DNA of 64,000 bases from Lateolabrax maculatus (lineage: Eukaryota; Chordata; Actinopteri; Acropomatiformes; Lateolabracidae): NCBI GenBank assembly GCA_031216445.1, contig CM062206.1, positions 24,829,501 through 24,893,500 of the forward strand, given 5' to 3'. Every line of letters starts with the position of its first letter. Positions within the stretch are counted from its first letter, which is position 1. Both the position numbers and the translations under genes were made by a program. Below the pieces are notes generated by a model that was not told where the DNA came from, did no database searches, and saw only the letters and a program-made list of their open reading frames with translations. Below, in pieces: positions 12,868 through 25,700 of this stretch.

Positions 12868-15800
12868 GTCCTCACCCTGCATACTGACGTACTCCCCGAT
12901 CTGGTCGGCAGCCTCCTCTGACAAGCCCTTCTCACTCACCATCTCCTTCTTCACGTCCTCCCATGGCAACTAGGGTTGGACAGGAGAGAAGTGGCACGAG
13001 GAGATGGGTCAAAGGCAGGTGTTGGTGCAAGAGAACAAAGGAGTGAGGAAGCAACATCAGACTAACCAAAACCATTGTCTATGAAGGATTAGTCTGAAAG
13101 TCAGGCCAGTGGTGGCCAGACCACTAGAAAAGTACACGTACAGTGTACTTTCTGTATGTGCACAGCAGTAAGCCTCTATACCTTGTCCAGTTTATCCACT
13201 GTTGAACAGATGGTGCGGAACTTGTCATCTGGAACGCCACACACGGCGAACATCCCGTCCAGGATGCGTCTGTCGTTGACCTGGTAATAGAGGACGTGGT
13301 TTACAGAGGTGACACCCACTGATCATCGGCCTGCGAGTTTCGCTGGTAAATGTGACTGAATGGACATAACAAACCTTAATGCAGAAGTCTCCGAGGTCCA
13401 GCTCGCTGAGGATTTCATGGACAATCTTCAGACACTCAGCATCTGGAATCATGGCGTCGTACTGCCCTGCTATGTCAAAATCCTGAAACGCACACACAAA
13501 TGAACTTAATTAAGTAGCTCAGACAATGTCCCAGACACATTTTAAGTGAATTAAACCAGGTCAGTTCCCAAAAGAGCTCGATCTGTGGGCCCTGGCAGGA
13601 GTGAACACACGCATACGAGGGTGACTCACACATTGGTAAAACTCCCGGTAGCGTCCGCGGGTCATTGCTGGGTTATCACGGCGGTAGACCTTAGCAATGT
13701 GGTAGCGCTTGATGTTGGTGATCTTGTTCATGGCCAGGTAGCGGGCAAAGGGCACCTGAAAGAAGGCAGGTCAAGGACAACAAACCACTGTTTGCTTTGA
13801 TGGAGGGCATTGAAATTTGGGGGTTAATGCAGCATCAACGAAAACTAAGACAAAAAAATATGGGTTGACAACCTTCTTTTCATGACAAAAACAAGACTAC
13901 AACTAAATAAAGTCACCCTTGAAAATGAGAACCAAGGCCATAAGAATGTTCTATTTTATCAATGATTGAAAATGAAATGATAATGTGACAGATGGACAAG
14001 AAGACAAATGAGCTAATTACTGTTTTAATGCATCTTAATGTATTTATTAATGTGTCTGTTTTAATGAGTCTTATTCAACCTCCTGCATGTATCTACGGAA
14101 TCACACACTGTAGCTCCTGATGAGTAAAACAGTAAGAGTCCTGTCCATAAATGTCTCTTGTTCAGAAGCTGATTTTGCTGCTTGACCAGTTGCACTGAGA
14201 GTAATCTGAAGCATCTTACTACTAAAGTGATTTATAATTAGAAAAAAGTGGCACCAGAACAGCTGAGACAAAGAATGAAAACACGTAGGAAGCACAGCAT
14301 TCACAAAAAGGTGAGCCAACATAACACTATCAAGTGCTGTGGTTGTAACGTGACTTTCAGAAAGCACAACTAGCTGTGGTAATGCTAATGATGACCCTAG
14401 GTGAGCAGGAACAACAGACAGTTAAGCATTTATAATGAGAACTGGATTTAGTGAGGAGAGTTTCAGAGTCTTTACCTCGAACCTCATGACAGACGAGAAT
14501 GACACCTGTAACCATGGTAACAGTACACAACAAAGATGGAGACAACTGTAGCCTAAAAATGCTTAAAAAGACAAATTCTGAAGAAAACTAGACTAAAACA
14601 AATATACATTTCTCAAGTCTCAAAAGACTAAAACTAAATCAAAACCAAGTGCCAAAATGAGCACTGTATGGTATATCAAACAGCAATTTGAGCCGGTTAA
14701 GAGGGCCTGGGTTCCCTGGGATCCGAAACAGAACATCTACTGTCTGCTGGATGTTCTATCTAAAAAAAATAGAAGAGACCAAAAAACCCTCAAATGTAGT
14801 CAACTGAAATCCAAAGTGAATTCTGTCTTGGTGTGGCATCCTGGTGACCTTGCAGTTCCATAAATAACCTCACCTGGTTCCATCCTGGCCAGAGACTACA
14901 TGTTGCATGCCACAGCCCTCTCTATATGTATTTCCTTTATTTAACCAGGTAAAGGTCTCACTGAGATTAAAATCTCTTTTCCAAGAGTGACCTGGCTAAG
15001 AGGGCAGCATAAACATTTTTACAACAATAAACACAAACAGACAAATACAACTGCACCACCCTACAAAAAACTTGATATCCACTTAATAAGCAATACACGG
15101 TAAGGAAAATTCCCAAAAGTCCAGTTATAATGCATAAACAGGGACAATTTCTGAGATAATTTCAGTGAAAATTTAGGAGCAAACACATGGACTAAGAGTA
15201 CTATTTTCTCAACCCTTAAAATTGACTTAAATCGCCCCGTAGTAATCTGCTCTGACAATTTCAGGTCCTTCTGTGTCTTCCTCAGGGAAAAAGGGGGCTG
15301 CGTATTTAAAAGCTTTTTTGCCTAATTCTGTTTCACCTCTGGTGACCAACATCTGTACAATGTTGTGAGAGCGCAGGCCATATTGAGTTTGTTTTGTTTT
15401 TTTACACATGGATGTACACAGATAACAGGGACCTAGCCCATGGAAAGATTTATATATAAAAGCCAACAGCTGTCTCAGGCAGAGAGCAGTGTGTCCGCTT
15501 CAGCTGCTGCTCACGGTTGTGTGTATTTGAATGGATACAGTGAGGTCGTATCTGAGGGACAGCAGCTCTCCCCCTTGGTCTTTGAGGTCATAGATGAGCT
15601 TGGAATCTTCTCCATACTTCCCCGTCAGTGTTTCCTACACGCCAGCGGGGAGATAACACACCTTCATGTGAGATGATCTCCAGTTCACGTTTACGTCAAC
15701 CATGGTAAACAGCGCTGACGTTTGTGTGAAAAAATAAATAAATCTACCTTTAGTTCAAAAACAGGTGTGTCAATGGTCTCTGCCCCGTGGCGTTTGAAGC

Positions 15801-16842
15801 AGGTGATGATGGTGTTGAAGACTTTCTCTCTGATGGCCATCTGCTTGGGGTTGTAGTCCCTTGTTCCCTGATAGAGACACACATTTCAGTCTGACTGTCG
15901 AGTAAATTTTACCCAAACGTTTGAAATATTTCAGAATTATCAGTGAATTAGGTGTGCATCCATCAGCAGGGCTGTAGCTGAGTTTTAGTAATGTATTCTG
16001 CAAAAAAAGGATGTTGCATGGTGTCAGTAATGGTTTTTGTCATTTTTCATGTTAACTGAAGATATAAATAAATACAAAAAATGTGTTTTTTGAAATATTC
16101 TGGTGTGCCAAGTTAAGGTGATAAAAGATTACAATACACAATGAGACATTTTAAAAACAACTCAACTAAAGGTTCACTGGGTACTGACACGGGATCTGTA
16201 TCTGGATACACATGATCGCAGGTCTTCACATTTACACCCAGTGTTAAGAAGCCTTCTCGTTCTCGATTCTGCCACTTTGTCATCCAATTTTAAAAGGCGA
16301 CAAACATCTTGCATTCCAGGGCGAGGGGTGACTCTCAAGGTACTGTAGCTATGGCTAATGTGCCTAGCATGTTTACTGTCAGATGAGCACCACTGGCTGT
16401 GCAAGCTATTATTACAATGCTATCTTACAGATCAAAATGGTAGTGTGGTTTTATTTTGTATTTTTGACAGGCAGGTTGAGACAGCAGAAGTGAAGTTAGA
16501 TGCCCTTCAACATGTCGGGGCTGGACTTTTCCTTCCGCCAGATTCCAACTTGTGCATTTACACCTGCATTAGCGTGCGTTTTTCCATATTTAGATAAGAT
16601 ATCCAGATACAGATTGGATTTTAATACCAAGTGGGAATTTGGTCTTTGTGACACAGATTCCTTTTTATTTATTTATTTATTTATTATTCCAGCAGTGCTT
16701 TCTGTGACAGTAAAGGCATGTGTGTGTTCAGCAGCAATGTGGTCTTACCTTTGCTGTCTTGAGGACAAACTGATGTTTGCCATCATCTCCTCCTATTTGA
16801 GCCTTCAGCTGCAGCAGTTTGGCTACCTCTTCATCAATCTGC

Positions 16843-16902
<60 letters not shown>

Positions 16903-17569
16903 AGAAGATAAAAACTGTGTGAACACCTACTGTTGATGTTGTCTAACATAAGTGTCATTCTGCATTGGTCAATGTGAGATCTATAGACAACATTTTATCA
17001 CTGGCAAATGTTGCCAAGCGCACACAGCACCAGAGGCCTACCTGAGCCACGGTGATCCCAGGGAAAGAGTGCAGAGATCGGGCACGTGTTGCAGTCCGAT
17101 AGCCCACCAGACCAGAGCAAGCACGGGCACAAAACATGCCGAGCACGTTCATGCCACAGCACAGGGGATGCAAAAAAATAAGGGTAAAAAAAAAACAAAA
17201 TCCAGTCCAGAAAATTGGACAAGCAAAAGTTTAGGAGTGCATCATGGGTACAGCAACATCCAGTGGCATTGTCCAGGGCCAGTCAGAGCAGCCAATTAGA
17301 ATGGTCAGTAGAAGGAGAGCCAGGAAGTTAGTTGTGCAATGATGTCCGGGAGGGTTGGATTCAGCAGACGGCGAGGTAGATGATGGTGATGATGAAGGGT
17401 GAGGCAGGCCGAGGTCATCCAGGGTCAGGCGGGAAGAACAGGAGAAAAGTGGTAAGCAACCCTAGCACTAGGGGAGGGCGGGGCATGACGCATCATCATC
17501 ATCATCACAGCGTGAAAGATAGAACATGAGATGTACCAAGTCAATCAAAGCAGCGAGCCCAACGCAGCC

Positions 17570-17651
<82 letters not shown>

Positions 17652-19730
17652 CCTGCTCTGGCCCTAGTATCAAATTGATGTGTCTAGTGTATTTAGTGTT
17701 TCTAGTGTGTCTACCATTTAAAACACACATTTTTAAATTTTAGTCTAAAATGTAAGCGACCCAAAACAATCATTTGACATTCTCAAATTTGAGTTTTGTC
17801 TGCAGCCCCCAACTAAATCACAAATAAATATAATGTGGCAATTAGAGTTAGCCTAGGGCTGGATATCACAGCACTTTAGTTGATGACGACATAAACGTGT
17901 CACTGCAGTATTGAAAACTGAGTTAATTTTGGTGACTTAACTATTTCTGTCTGTATGATGCGGCCTGGTGCAAAACTATGATAAGCTGTGTAGCTAGAGT
18001 GTGCTGAACTTAAAAATCTAACAGACATAGACAGTCATTGATAAAAGAAAATTGTGCAGTTACGGGACGCAAAGCACAAAATGCGGGCTGCTAGTCATAG
18101 ACAGCCAAATTCAATAGGCACTGTCAGAATAATGCCTGAGAAAGTCCAAGTGAAAGTAGACTGTAAGTGTAATGTTTTAATGTCTTTTATGACTGTCCAA
18201 ATTGTACTATTTCACTCTGAGCTGTATCTGCTATTAATTAAAGCTGCAATTATACAAGTGTTATTATCATTTATATTATAGTGCCCTATTCAATTTGAAT
18301 GGCAGGCTGCTCAACAGTAATGTAAAGGGAGGAAAGGCTCTTCTACACACAAGCTTCACAGGGTAAAGCAGAAGTAATACTGGTAAGGAATGTACTTTTA
18401 AAGCCAGTTTTGCTGTGAAAAAAGCTTATTGAATGTTTCACTCTCACTTCCAATAGCCAGTGCTGGTTTTGCTTAATCACGTCCAGAGGTTAGACCGTGT
18501 GTGTGCAGCTCTGCTCACAGCCACATATAACATGTGTGACATCAGAGCACAGGATTCAGACCAAACAACACACACACAGTACAAATAAAAGAGGCTCACA
18601 GAGAATATGAAAAATGACAAACTGAGGCTGCCATCTGTGGACAAGAGACACAGGGGGTGCAGAGGAACCACAAAGCAACTTGAAAATTACACAAAATAAA
18701 TGCTCTTATTATAGATCAGAAAGGCTGAGATAAAGACTGGCATCTAGAACTGGTCTTAAGTAATGTTCTGTTTGCTTGCTGATAGTAGACACTACAAAAG
18801 TACCGCTTCACAGATCAGATATATATATATGTGGCATTTGGTGTGGCATCTTCCTGTCAGACCACAGATCTTATAATGGGTGGATGGCACCTGCATGGCC
18901 CCAGTCTCTGGTAACATCCACCTGTGCTAATAAGGCAGGTTATTGCATCAGCTATCCTTAAACATTTGAGATATACACGCTTAAATGTCAATGTTTAAAT
19001 GCGTCGTGACAGAGTTGTCTAAAAACGTCTCTCTGCAAATAAAATAGACTGTATCTGGCTTTGGGCCACTTTTCTGTCAATCCCACAGCACTATGTTAGC
19101 TCTAGCTAGCTAACAGGTTAGCTGCTCCATTCGAGGTGAACTGATTTAGCGCTAGCAGTTAGCCGGTGGGCTGAGATGAAAACCTGGCTGAGGAACAGAG
19201 AGACGAGCAGCTGGTGTGATAACAGGCCAAATGGCCAGTGGTCCCAGTGCGTGGAGCTAGCGGTTCTGCTGTTTTAAGATCCCCCCCAAACATCGCTCGA
19301 ATATACAGCAATTTAATGCGGACCCGCTTATCAATGAACAGATAGGCACCGAACAATGCAACGGGCGACATTTTATAAAATATTGGTGTCTTCCCGTTAA
19401 TTCGGCACATAAATAACAAAGGAAGAGTTTGCGAATTAAAAATAACAGCCGACAGATTGTATAAATCCGACAGTGCTGAGCCAGTTGTGGGCAACATGAT
19501 GTAACAACTAGAGACCGTGATAATTTGACAGGAAGTTAAACGGCGTTTGGTCAGGGGGCTTGCTGTTCCGTTTGATGGACATGCTGCTCGCCGCATGTGA
19601 AGAACTGGCCTTGACATCAGTGTTCAGGCTGAGTACTCACCTGCTCTTTGCTCGCCTTCTCTGACTTTAACCTCCGAACGACTTCCCCTTGGGTTTTAAT
19701 CGCTTCTTGTATCTGCGCCTTGTCTTCCAT
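9331..19730 (-). CDS. hars: Histidyl-tRNA synthetase (cytosolic form)
   Basis: Thirteen exons on the minus strand close in phase to 515 codons plus stop: 19641-19730, 16749-16838, 15748-15867, 15539-15634, 13630-13755, 13375-13482, 13182-13280, 12876-12969, 10819-10946, 10376-10648, 10079-10195, 9571-9717 and 9331-9390. The enzyme charges tRNA-His with histidine. Residues 1-58 form the charged helical WHEP domain. Residues 60-408 are the class II catalytic core, with the motif 2 arginines around 163-174, the histidine signature RGLDYYTG (326-333), GGGRYDGL (369-376) and the motif 3 Arg398. Residues 409-510 form the anticodon-binding domain. The length is close to human HARS1. The start at 19730 gives MEDKAQIQ and no mitochondrial presequence. 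I did not find an alternative first exon for a mitochondrial form. The final exon is tiny (19 codons). Splice sites of exons 2, 8 and 11 abut simple repeats. Confidence 0.97.
10026..10078. repeat. (CA)n microsatellite forming the hars exon 11 donor side
   Basis: The tract runs straight into the exon at 10079. Read in the hars sense, the 5' splice site is therefore GTGTGTGTG and the first 50 or so intron bases are (GT)n. Confidence 0.95.
12382..12789 (+). mobile_element. Non-autonomous element with CAGTGGTGGA / CCACCACTG ends (hars intron 8)
   Basis: The element starts CAGTGGTGGAG and ends CCACCACTG, giving short inverted termini. Its interior is AT-rich with many GTACTTTTA-like stretches. 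Relatives lie at about 29465-29700 and about 33400-33998 in the opposite orientation. The flanks (GCCAGCAG and ATCCACAG) are only a weak match, so the target duplication is not certain. I take it as a hAT-like MITE. Confidence 0.6.
12829..12868. repeat. Poly(T)18-poly(G)22 block beside hars exon 8
   Basis: Eighteen T are followed directly by 22 G, ending 7 bp before the exon 8 boundary at 12876. In the hars sense this is a C tract then an A tract just inside the intron. Such homopolymers are error-prone, so the lengths are approximate. Confidence 0.9.
14880..15470 (-). mobile_element. 3' end of a second LINE family (RT tail plus 3'UTR) in hars intron 4
   Basis: On the minus strand 15466-15227 encodes YGLRSHNI and TELGKKAFKYAAP. 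This resembles the C-terminal tail of fish LINE reverse transcriptases. A frame change follows, and the reading then continues as LSEQITTGRFKSIL near 15258. Downstream, about 14930-14960 has the frequent teleost TTTATTTAACCAGG tract. The copy is a frameshifted fossil. Confidence 0.65.
16844..16901. repeat. (CA)n microsatellite at the hars exon 2 acceptor
   Basis: In the hars sense the intron ends with a long (GT)n tract, then TTGCAG and the exon at 16838. There is almost no ordinary pyrimidine tract. Confidence 0.95.
17572..17649. repeat. (CA)n microsatellite in hars intron 1
   Basis: About 39 uninterrupted CA units. It reads (GT)n in the hars sense and lies about 730 bp upstream of exon 2. 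Confidence 0.95.
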
Positions 19731-22707
19731 GACTTTTCATCAATGTGCTTCCACCGCTACTAACTCACGCCTCCGACGACCCCGCAGCTGTCAGGACTAA
19801 AGCGGATCCGGAAACACGTTACAATTCCGTTTAATATTTTCAAAGTAAAAGACCTCCTGGCGAGGGTGTGAAGGTTTTTAGTCACTAGAGGAGCAGTTAA
19901 CAACTCCTCCACATTTCTGTATACACCTCATAGATTTTAACAAAGTTTCAAATGCTACAAGTATTCTGGCTCTGAATGTGCAGACATCCATGACCTATAG
20001 TGAGTCTACACACAGTCTACATGTGAGAGATCATTTATACTTGAAAGGTTATTTATGGTTACTTTTTTGGTATTTTGTACTGCTAGATTCTTCCTGGATA
20101 AAAGAACTAAGGACAATCCCAGTATCCAGTGCATCCCTGACCTGACTGAATGTATTCTTATTTCTTGCATGGTGCTGACTGACTCCAGGTCTCAGGAGTA
20201 GCCATGGGATCTAAAATGTCACCCAGCTTTGTCTGTTTGCCTCACTCTACGTTGGACTGTTTGAATCTGACAAATTCATATGCAGCATGCGCCACATATC
20301 CAACTGGAAACGATATTTGGATGACATGTTTTTTACATGGACTGGCGCAGATATACAACTGATGGAATTCTGTGAGTTAAGGAACCTTAATGACCAGCAC
20401 TTAGAATTTCCCATTGCTGCTCACAAAATGAACTTTTTGGGCATTATCGTGATCAGGGAGGGGAGCACTGACATAAACTCATTACTGCATGGGAAATCTT
20501 ACCTGTTTTCCTCAAGAAGAGCCTCCCTGTCTCACAGTTCAGTCATATTAGACGGTTCTGATGAAGATTTTCAGGAATAATCAGCTATTCTCAAGGAGCG
20601 CTTCAGAAAAAGGGGCTGTAGGGAAGGGTGGCTCACAGAGGCAGCCACGCGTTTTGAGAACATTTCATAAACTGAACGTCTAAACACACAAAAAAAATAA
20701 TAATAAACTGATTCCAGAATTACCTGTTGTTTTCAGTACCCACTGGTCCGAAGAGACATTCAGGAAGTTATAAAGAAATATTGGTACATTATTGATACAG
20801 GTCCTTCACTGAAAGGATGTTTGAACAACCCTCCTCATGTTACTTATAAAAGACCAAATCACCAAATCTTTGCAATATGCTGGTGAGAGCAGACCTGCCC
20901 CTCCCCGCCGCTTCACACTTCCTCAGTCAGGCCCCACCTGTCAATTACAGATCACCCCGAGAGGTCTGAATGAGGATTTTAGCATCAGACCATTCCTGTG
21001 ATGAGGCTTTTTGAAAAGTACAACATAAGAGACTCCATGGACTGTATCAGACCATTATGGTGATTTTTATGATGCTATGCTGCGGCTGTCTGTGCTACTC
21101 TTGATGAGTGGTGTTGTGTTCGCTTCTCAAGCGTGATATGATTGACTCTTGTGCGGTTGACTATGATGGCCTATAAAAATAATTAAAATGAGACAAATCC
21201 GAGACCACACAAAGGCCATAACCTGTAATGAGTTTTATTTAGTTTTTAGCTCCCCCTTGCTAAAGGATTTTAACAGGTGTTACATGTGGATTGTAGCAGA
21301 CTGGAAAAGGGAAAAGCAAGGTGGATCCATGTTTGAGATTTTTTTTGTCATTTCTAATTACGTTTCCAACAAAATAAAATCACAAATATTTCTCAAATCA
21401 TGTATACCTACATCATTATTAATTGGACCAAATTGCTAATGAAGGGCATACAAGTGTTTAAATAGCCTCAAAGACAATGTAAAGAATGTGCACATAGAGT
21501 ATAGGACTTTAAACTCTACATACAAACAAACTCTTCCTGTTCAAACAGTGAGCAAAGAAAGTCCATAAACAAAGTCCAATTCTGCTGTGTGAACAGAGAC
21601 TGGTCATCAACATGTCTGTGAGTATCACCAGTTATTTTATTTTGCAGATAAATAGACATTATGAAATGTAAAGAATGCCACATTGTTGGTGACTGAAAGA
21701 AACAAGAACAATGTGAGGAGGCGTTTACGGTGTGTTTCATGCTGGACTTTGATCTTCAGAGCCGGTTCATTGGCTTTACTGTCCTGCTAAAGTGCAGCAT
21801 GCTCGGCCACTTTGAGCAGCCTTAGGAATTCCTTGTGCACGCTGATTGGGGGTGCAACATGTTTAACTGCTGAGGACCAACCCTTGCTTCTCATTCAAAC
21901 AAACTGATTCAAAAGCAGCAATCTGTCTCTTGTGCTGAAACTCTTAATTGAATAATTGATTTGTGGAGCAACAGAGAGTGAATCTGCAGCTATTTTGATA
22001 CTCAAATAGTTGTTTAAATAATTTTAAAAAGCCAAACTCCTAACAGACTCCGGTTCCAGCTTCTAAATGTTACGTGTTTTTGGATTAGCTGCTTTCTGTT
22101 TCGGTTTTGGAAACACAAAACATTAGTCCATTCAAGACATATCATTGGTTGCAGCTCCAGTCTCTCGTGAGTCTGGTTTTCGGGTGTGTTTGTATTGCAA
22201 TTTACATACTAAGCTCTGATTGGGAGTTATTGTTGGGAAGTCGTAGAACGCTATGATCAATTTTTCCTACATTTTGTTTTAACTAATCAATATTTTTATA
22301 ATAAAAAATGAATTAAATGATAACAAAAAAAATAACTATCTTGCAAAATACCTTCATAATTCCTACAGGACTCCTTCACAAGTCCAACATATTCCTTTCT
22401 GTAAGAATATTTTTTGTTGGATGCATACAAAGGAAGCTGTTTGCCCACACGCTAGCCAATCGACGTTATAAGGTGAGATTATGTCAAAGTGGCCAAAAAA
22501 AGTTAGAGAAAAGAGTTTCTCAACTCCTCCATATTGTACTGCTGAGTCTTTGAGTGTTGGCATCCGTGAGTCCATATGTGTCCAAATGTTTATGGGTCCT
22601 CTCTATATTGCCCCCTAAAATTAGCACTTTTCTGCGAATATGGAGATATTGATCTTGATGAACCCACATTGTACAGAATCTAACATGCTGACTCTCTGTG
22701 CCCACAG
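19731..22707. other. hars to malate synthase divergent spacer
   Basis: The two genes diverge from this 3-kb spacer. The hars promoter should lie just above 19730. The middle is occupied by the Penelope-like fossil at 20165-20960. From 21 to 22.7 kb I see only AT-rich sequence without coding support. A further 5' exon of malate synthase is possible near its upper end. Confidence 0.45.
20165..20960 (+). pseudogene. Penelope-like element reverse transcriptase fragment
   Basis: Positions 20287-20580 read WKRYLDDMFFTW, containing the YxDD catalytic motif of reverse transcriptases in a Penelope/Neptune-like context. Upstream, 20200-20225 in another frame reads GVAMGSKMSPSF. Downstream, about 20590-20670 reads LKERFRKRGCREGWLTEA and about 20740-20880 reads RRDIQEVIKKYWYI and PHVTYKRPN. 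The pieces are in order but in different frames with stops between them, so the element is dead. Confidence 0.65.
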
Positions 22708-22719
22708 GGTCCAGTCAGC

Positions 22720-25700
22720 ATGGAGCTGTCTCCCCCTCCCTCAGGTCTGGAAGCAGAGTATAAGACGCTTTTCACCACCAACTCCCTCCTCTTCCTCCAT
22801 GAGCTGATTTCCACATTTGATGCAGAGGTGGACGAGGTAGGACTGCTTTTTATTTAATGCATGGAAGACTCACTTAACTCCGGATAAGGCATTTACTCTA
22901 TTCTGTTCAGGTCCTGCGGTTACGAGTGTCCAGAAAGGCTCACTTGGACCTCTCAGGCGACCTGCCAAGCTTTCTGGAAAGTACCACACACATCAGGAGA
23001 GACCCAGCCTGGGGGGTGCTCCCTGTCCCCCCGAGGCTCCAGAGAAGACATGTGGATATTGGGGATCTGGCTCCCTGCGATACCCAGCGCTTCATTAAAG
23101 CTCTCCTGTCAGCAGCACAAGGCATACAGGTACCACCTCTATCATTTACCTGTGATCATACGGAGATCAGGACTGAAAGGCAACACAGAACACCGCAGAA
23201 CCACAATGATAACCCTGTAGTTTGGATTTTGACTCAATCCCACATACACTGTGCTGCAGCTGGACATACTCACTACAGCAGTGGTTTTCAAATTTTTGTG
23301 TCCCAAGGCACACCCTTATGAAAATTCAATCTCCAAGGTACACTATTATTTTTAGTCAAATTTTTGACCTATGCATCCTCATAAATATAGAATATACTGT
23401 ATTAAAATGTATATAGAGGCTATATTGCATCTCAAATAGACAATTCACATTAAAAATAACTCAAAATAATATTTTATCACAACAAAATCTGTTTTTATTA
23501 TTTATTACAATATACATTTCCAGAGTTTAGTGGTTTTAGTTTTAGAAAAGTGCTTTCATAAAATCAGGTATTTCAAATAATTATATTATTTATAACAGGC
23601 TATATATATAATAACAAAATCATGTGCCATGAACCTACAAATCAGATTAAATTTTTACAATAGCTAGGCTAGTTCAAGTGCTATAACAAAAAAAGAAAAA
23701 GAAAAATAACAATAAAAGATAATCAGTTACAATTAAGCCTACTTGGTAATTATCTGTCTTATTACAATAACATAAGTTTCAATTCATTTGGAAGGGCATA
23801 GGAAGGGCCAGTTAATGACTAATGTGTGCCTGTCTCAGAGAGCAGAGACAGAGGAGGACCTCGCCTCGTCCTCACTCCTTAGTTACCATATAGTCCACCA
23901 TTTTATTTGAGTGTTCAAATTCTGAGGGAGATTCCAGAATGGCTCAAAAAAAGTAGTGGCCCTTGGCATGCGCACTACGTTCTGCTTAAAATCCCACAAT
24001 GCAATGCTCTGCATTTCACAGATGCGAAAATTACTGTTGTGCTGTGGTACAGCCATCAGTGATGACACAAAATGATGATCATTAGTGAACGTATGAAATC
24101 TTATTTTACTGCTTACTACTGAGGAAACTACTGAGTGTGTGTTATATAGGGAGCAGTGAACGAGTGAGCCCTTGTGTTGTTTTAAACCAAATTGGTGAAA
24201 AAGTGGCTGCCTCATGTTTCCTTTTATTGTTTACTGTAGTTTTATGTCGTCCCACTGTGGACTGAGTTGAAATCCTCTCTCTGGTTTCGGCAGGTTGACT
24301 TTGATGATGGGAACTGCCCGACATATTACAACCAGATCAAAGGCATTCATAATGTTTTTAAGGCGGTTCACAACCAGTTCCCCAGTAAGTGTTTTACTTT
24401 AAATGGATACTCATGTTGGTACAGCTACATCACCATGCATGGACAACAACGTCTGTGTGGATGTACATGTGTGGATATTCCAGGTGTGGATCAGAGTAAA
24501 TGTCACAGTACACTTACAGTTCTCTCATGTCCGCACCGTTCATCTGCTTCCCTCCATGTGTTCACAGATGCTCCGCACATATCTCAGGCTCCAGTGCTGA
24601 TGCTCCGTCCCCGCGCCTGGAACATGGTGGAGCACAACATGATGGTAGTATAGCATTTCCTCCACTCCACTATTTATTCAGTGCAGGTTTGGATCCAAAT
24701 CTGACGGGGCTGAATGGTATAAATGTTACAAAATTGAACATTCACTGGTTTGATTTTGTAGAGCTTTATTGTATTAGGTGCATAAGGGTGGTGGGGGGGC
24801 TGTTGGGGGGACTTGATCAGAATATTTCAAAAGGCTTTTGGTTGAAATCTAAATAGAATGTTCCTACTTGTTTACTGGCCCAAGAAGTGCTTGTATTATT
24901 TAAGGGGGACTGATATGGTTACCTGTGCTAAAAAAACTGTTTAATTGGTCACTCAGATACAAAATAATTAATCAGAGGCGTTCTAATAATTGAGTAATCA
25001 TTCTTTTTTTTCAGTAAAAATACCAAACATATTCTGGTTCTAGTGCTTCTGTATTCATAGGAATGTAAATTGAATACCACCAGACAAAGTAAACATTTTC
25101 CAATATCAATCTGGTGCTGTGGTAACTTGTGATGGGCCATTGTCATGATGTTTGAGGTGTTGCAGGATAAATAAGTGGATGATAAATCAAAAGAAGATAG
25201 TCCATAAGTGAGGAAGACATTTTCTGTTCTTCTGTGGCTGTTTGTCAGGTGGAGGGGAAGGAGGCCCCTGGTCCTCTCTTTGACTTTGGACTCCTGGTAT
25301 TTCACTGTGGAAAGAAACTGTTTGAGAACCAGAGTGGACCCTTTTTCTACCTCTCAAAAGTAACACACACACACACACATGCACACACACAATCACTCAA
25401 GCAGACAGATGATCTGTGTAATGTGAATATAGTCAACCTGAAGCTCTACTGTTCCTCCTCGTTCTCCAGGTGGAGAGCTTTATGGAGGCCAGACTATGGA
25501 ACAAGATATTTGTCTGGACACAACAGAAGGTCTGCACGTTTGTCAGTGTTTATGCACACACCAGTCATCTAGTTTTATGATGATGTTTAAGTCAAGTCAA
25601 GACAAGTCAATTTTATTTGTATAGCACCAAATCATAACAAAAGTTATCTCAAGACGCTTTCACATAGAGTAGTTCTAGACCATACTCTTTAAAATATTAT

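Noticed and set aside
19159..19617. 152-codon minus-strand frame in hars intron 1, considered as a mitochondrial first exon
   Set aside because: The only donor-like site near its end (CAG then GTTTTC) leaves the wrong phase for exon 2, and the frame has no family resemblance.
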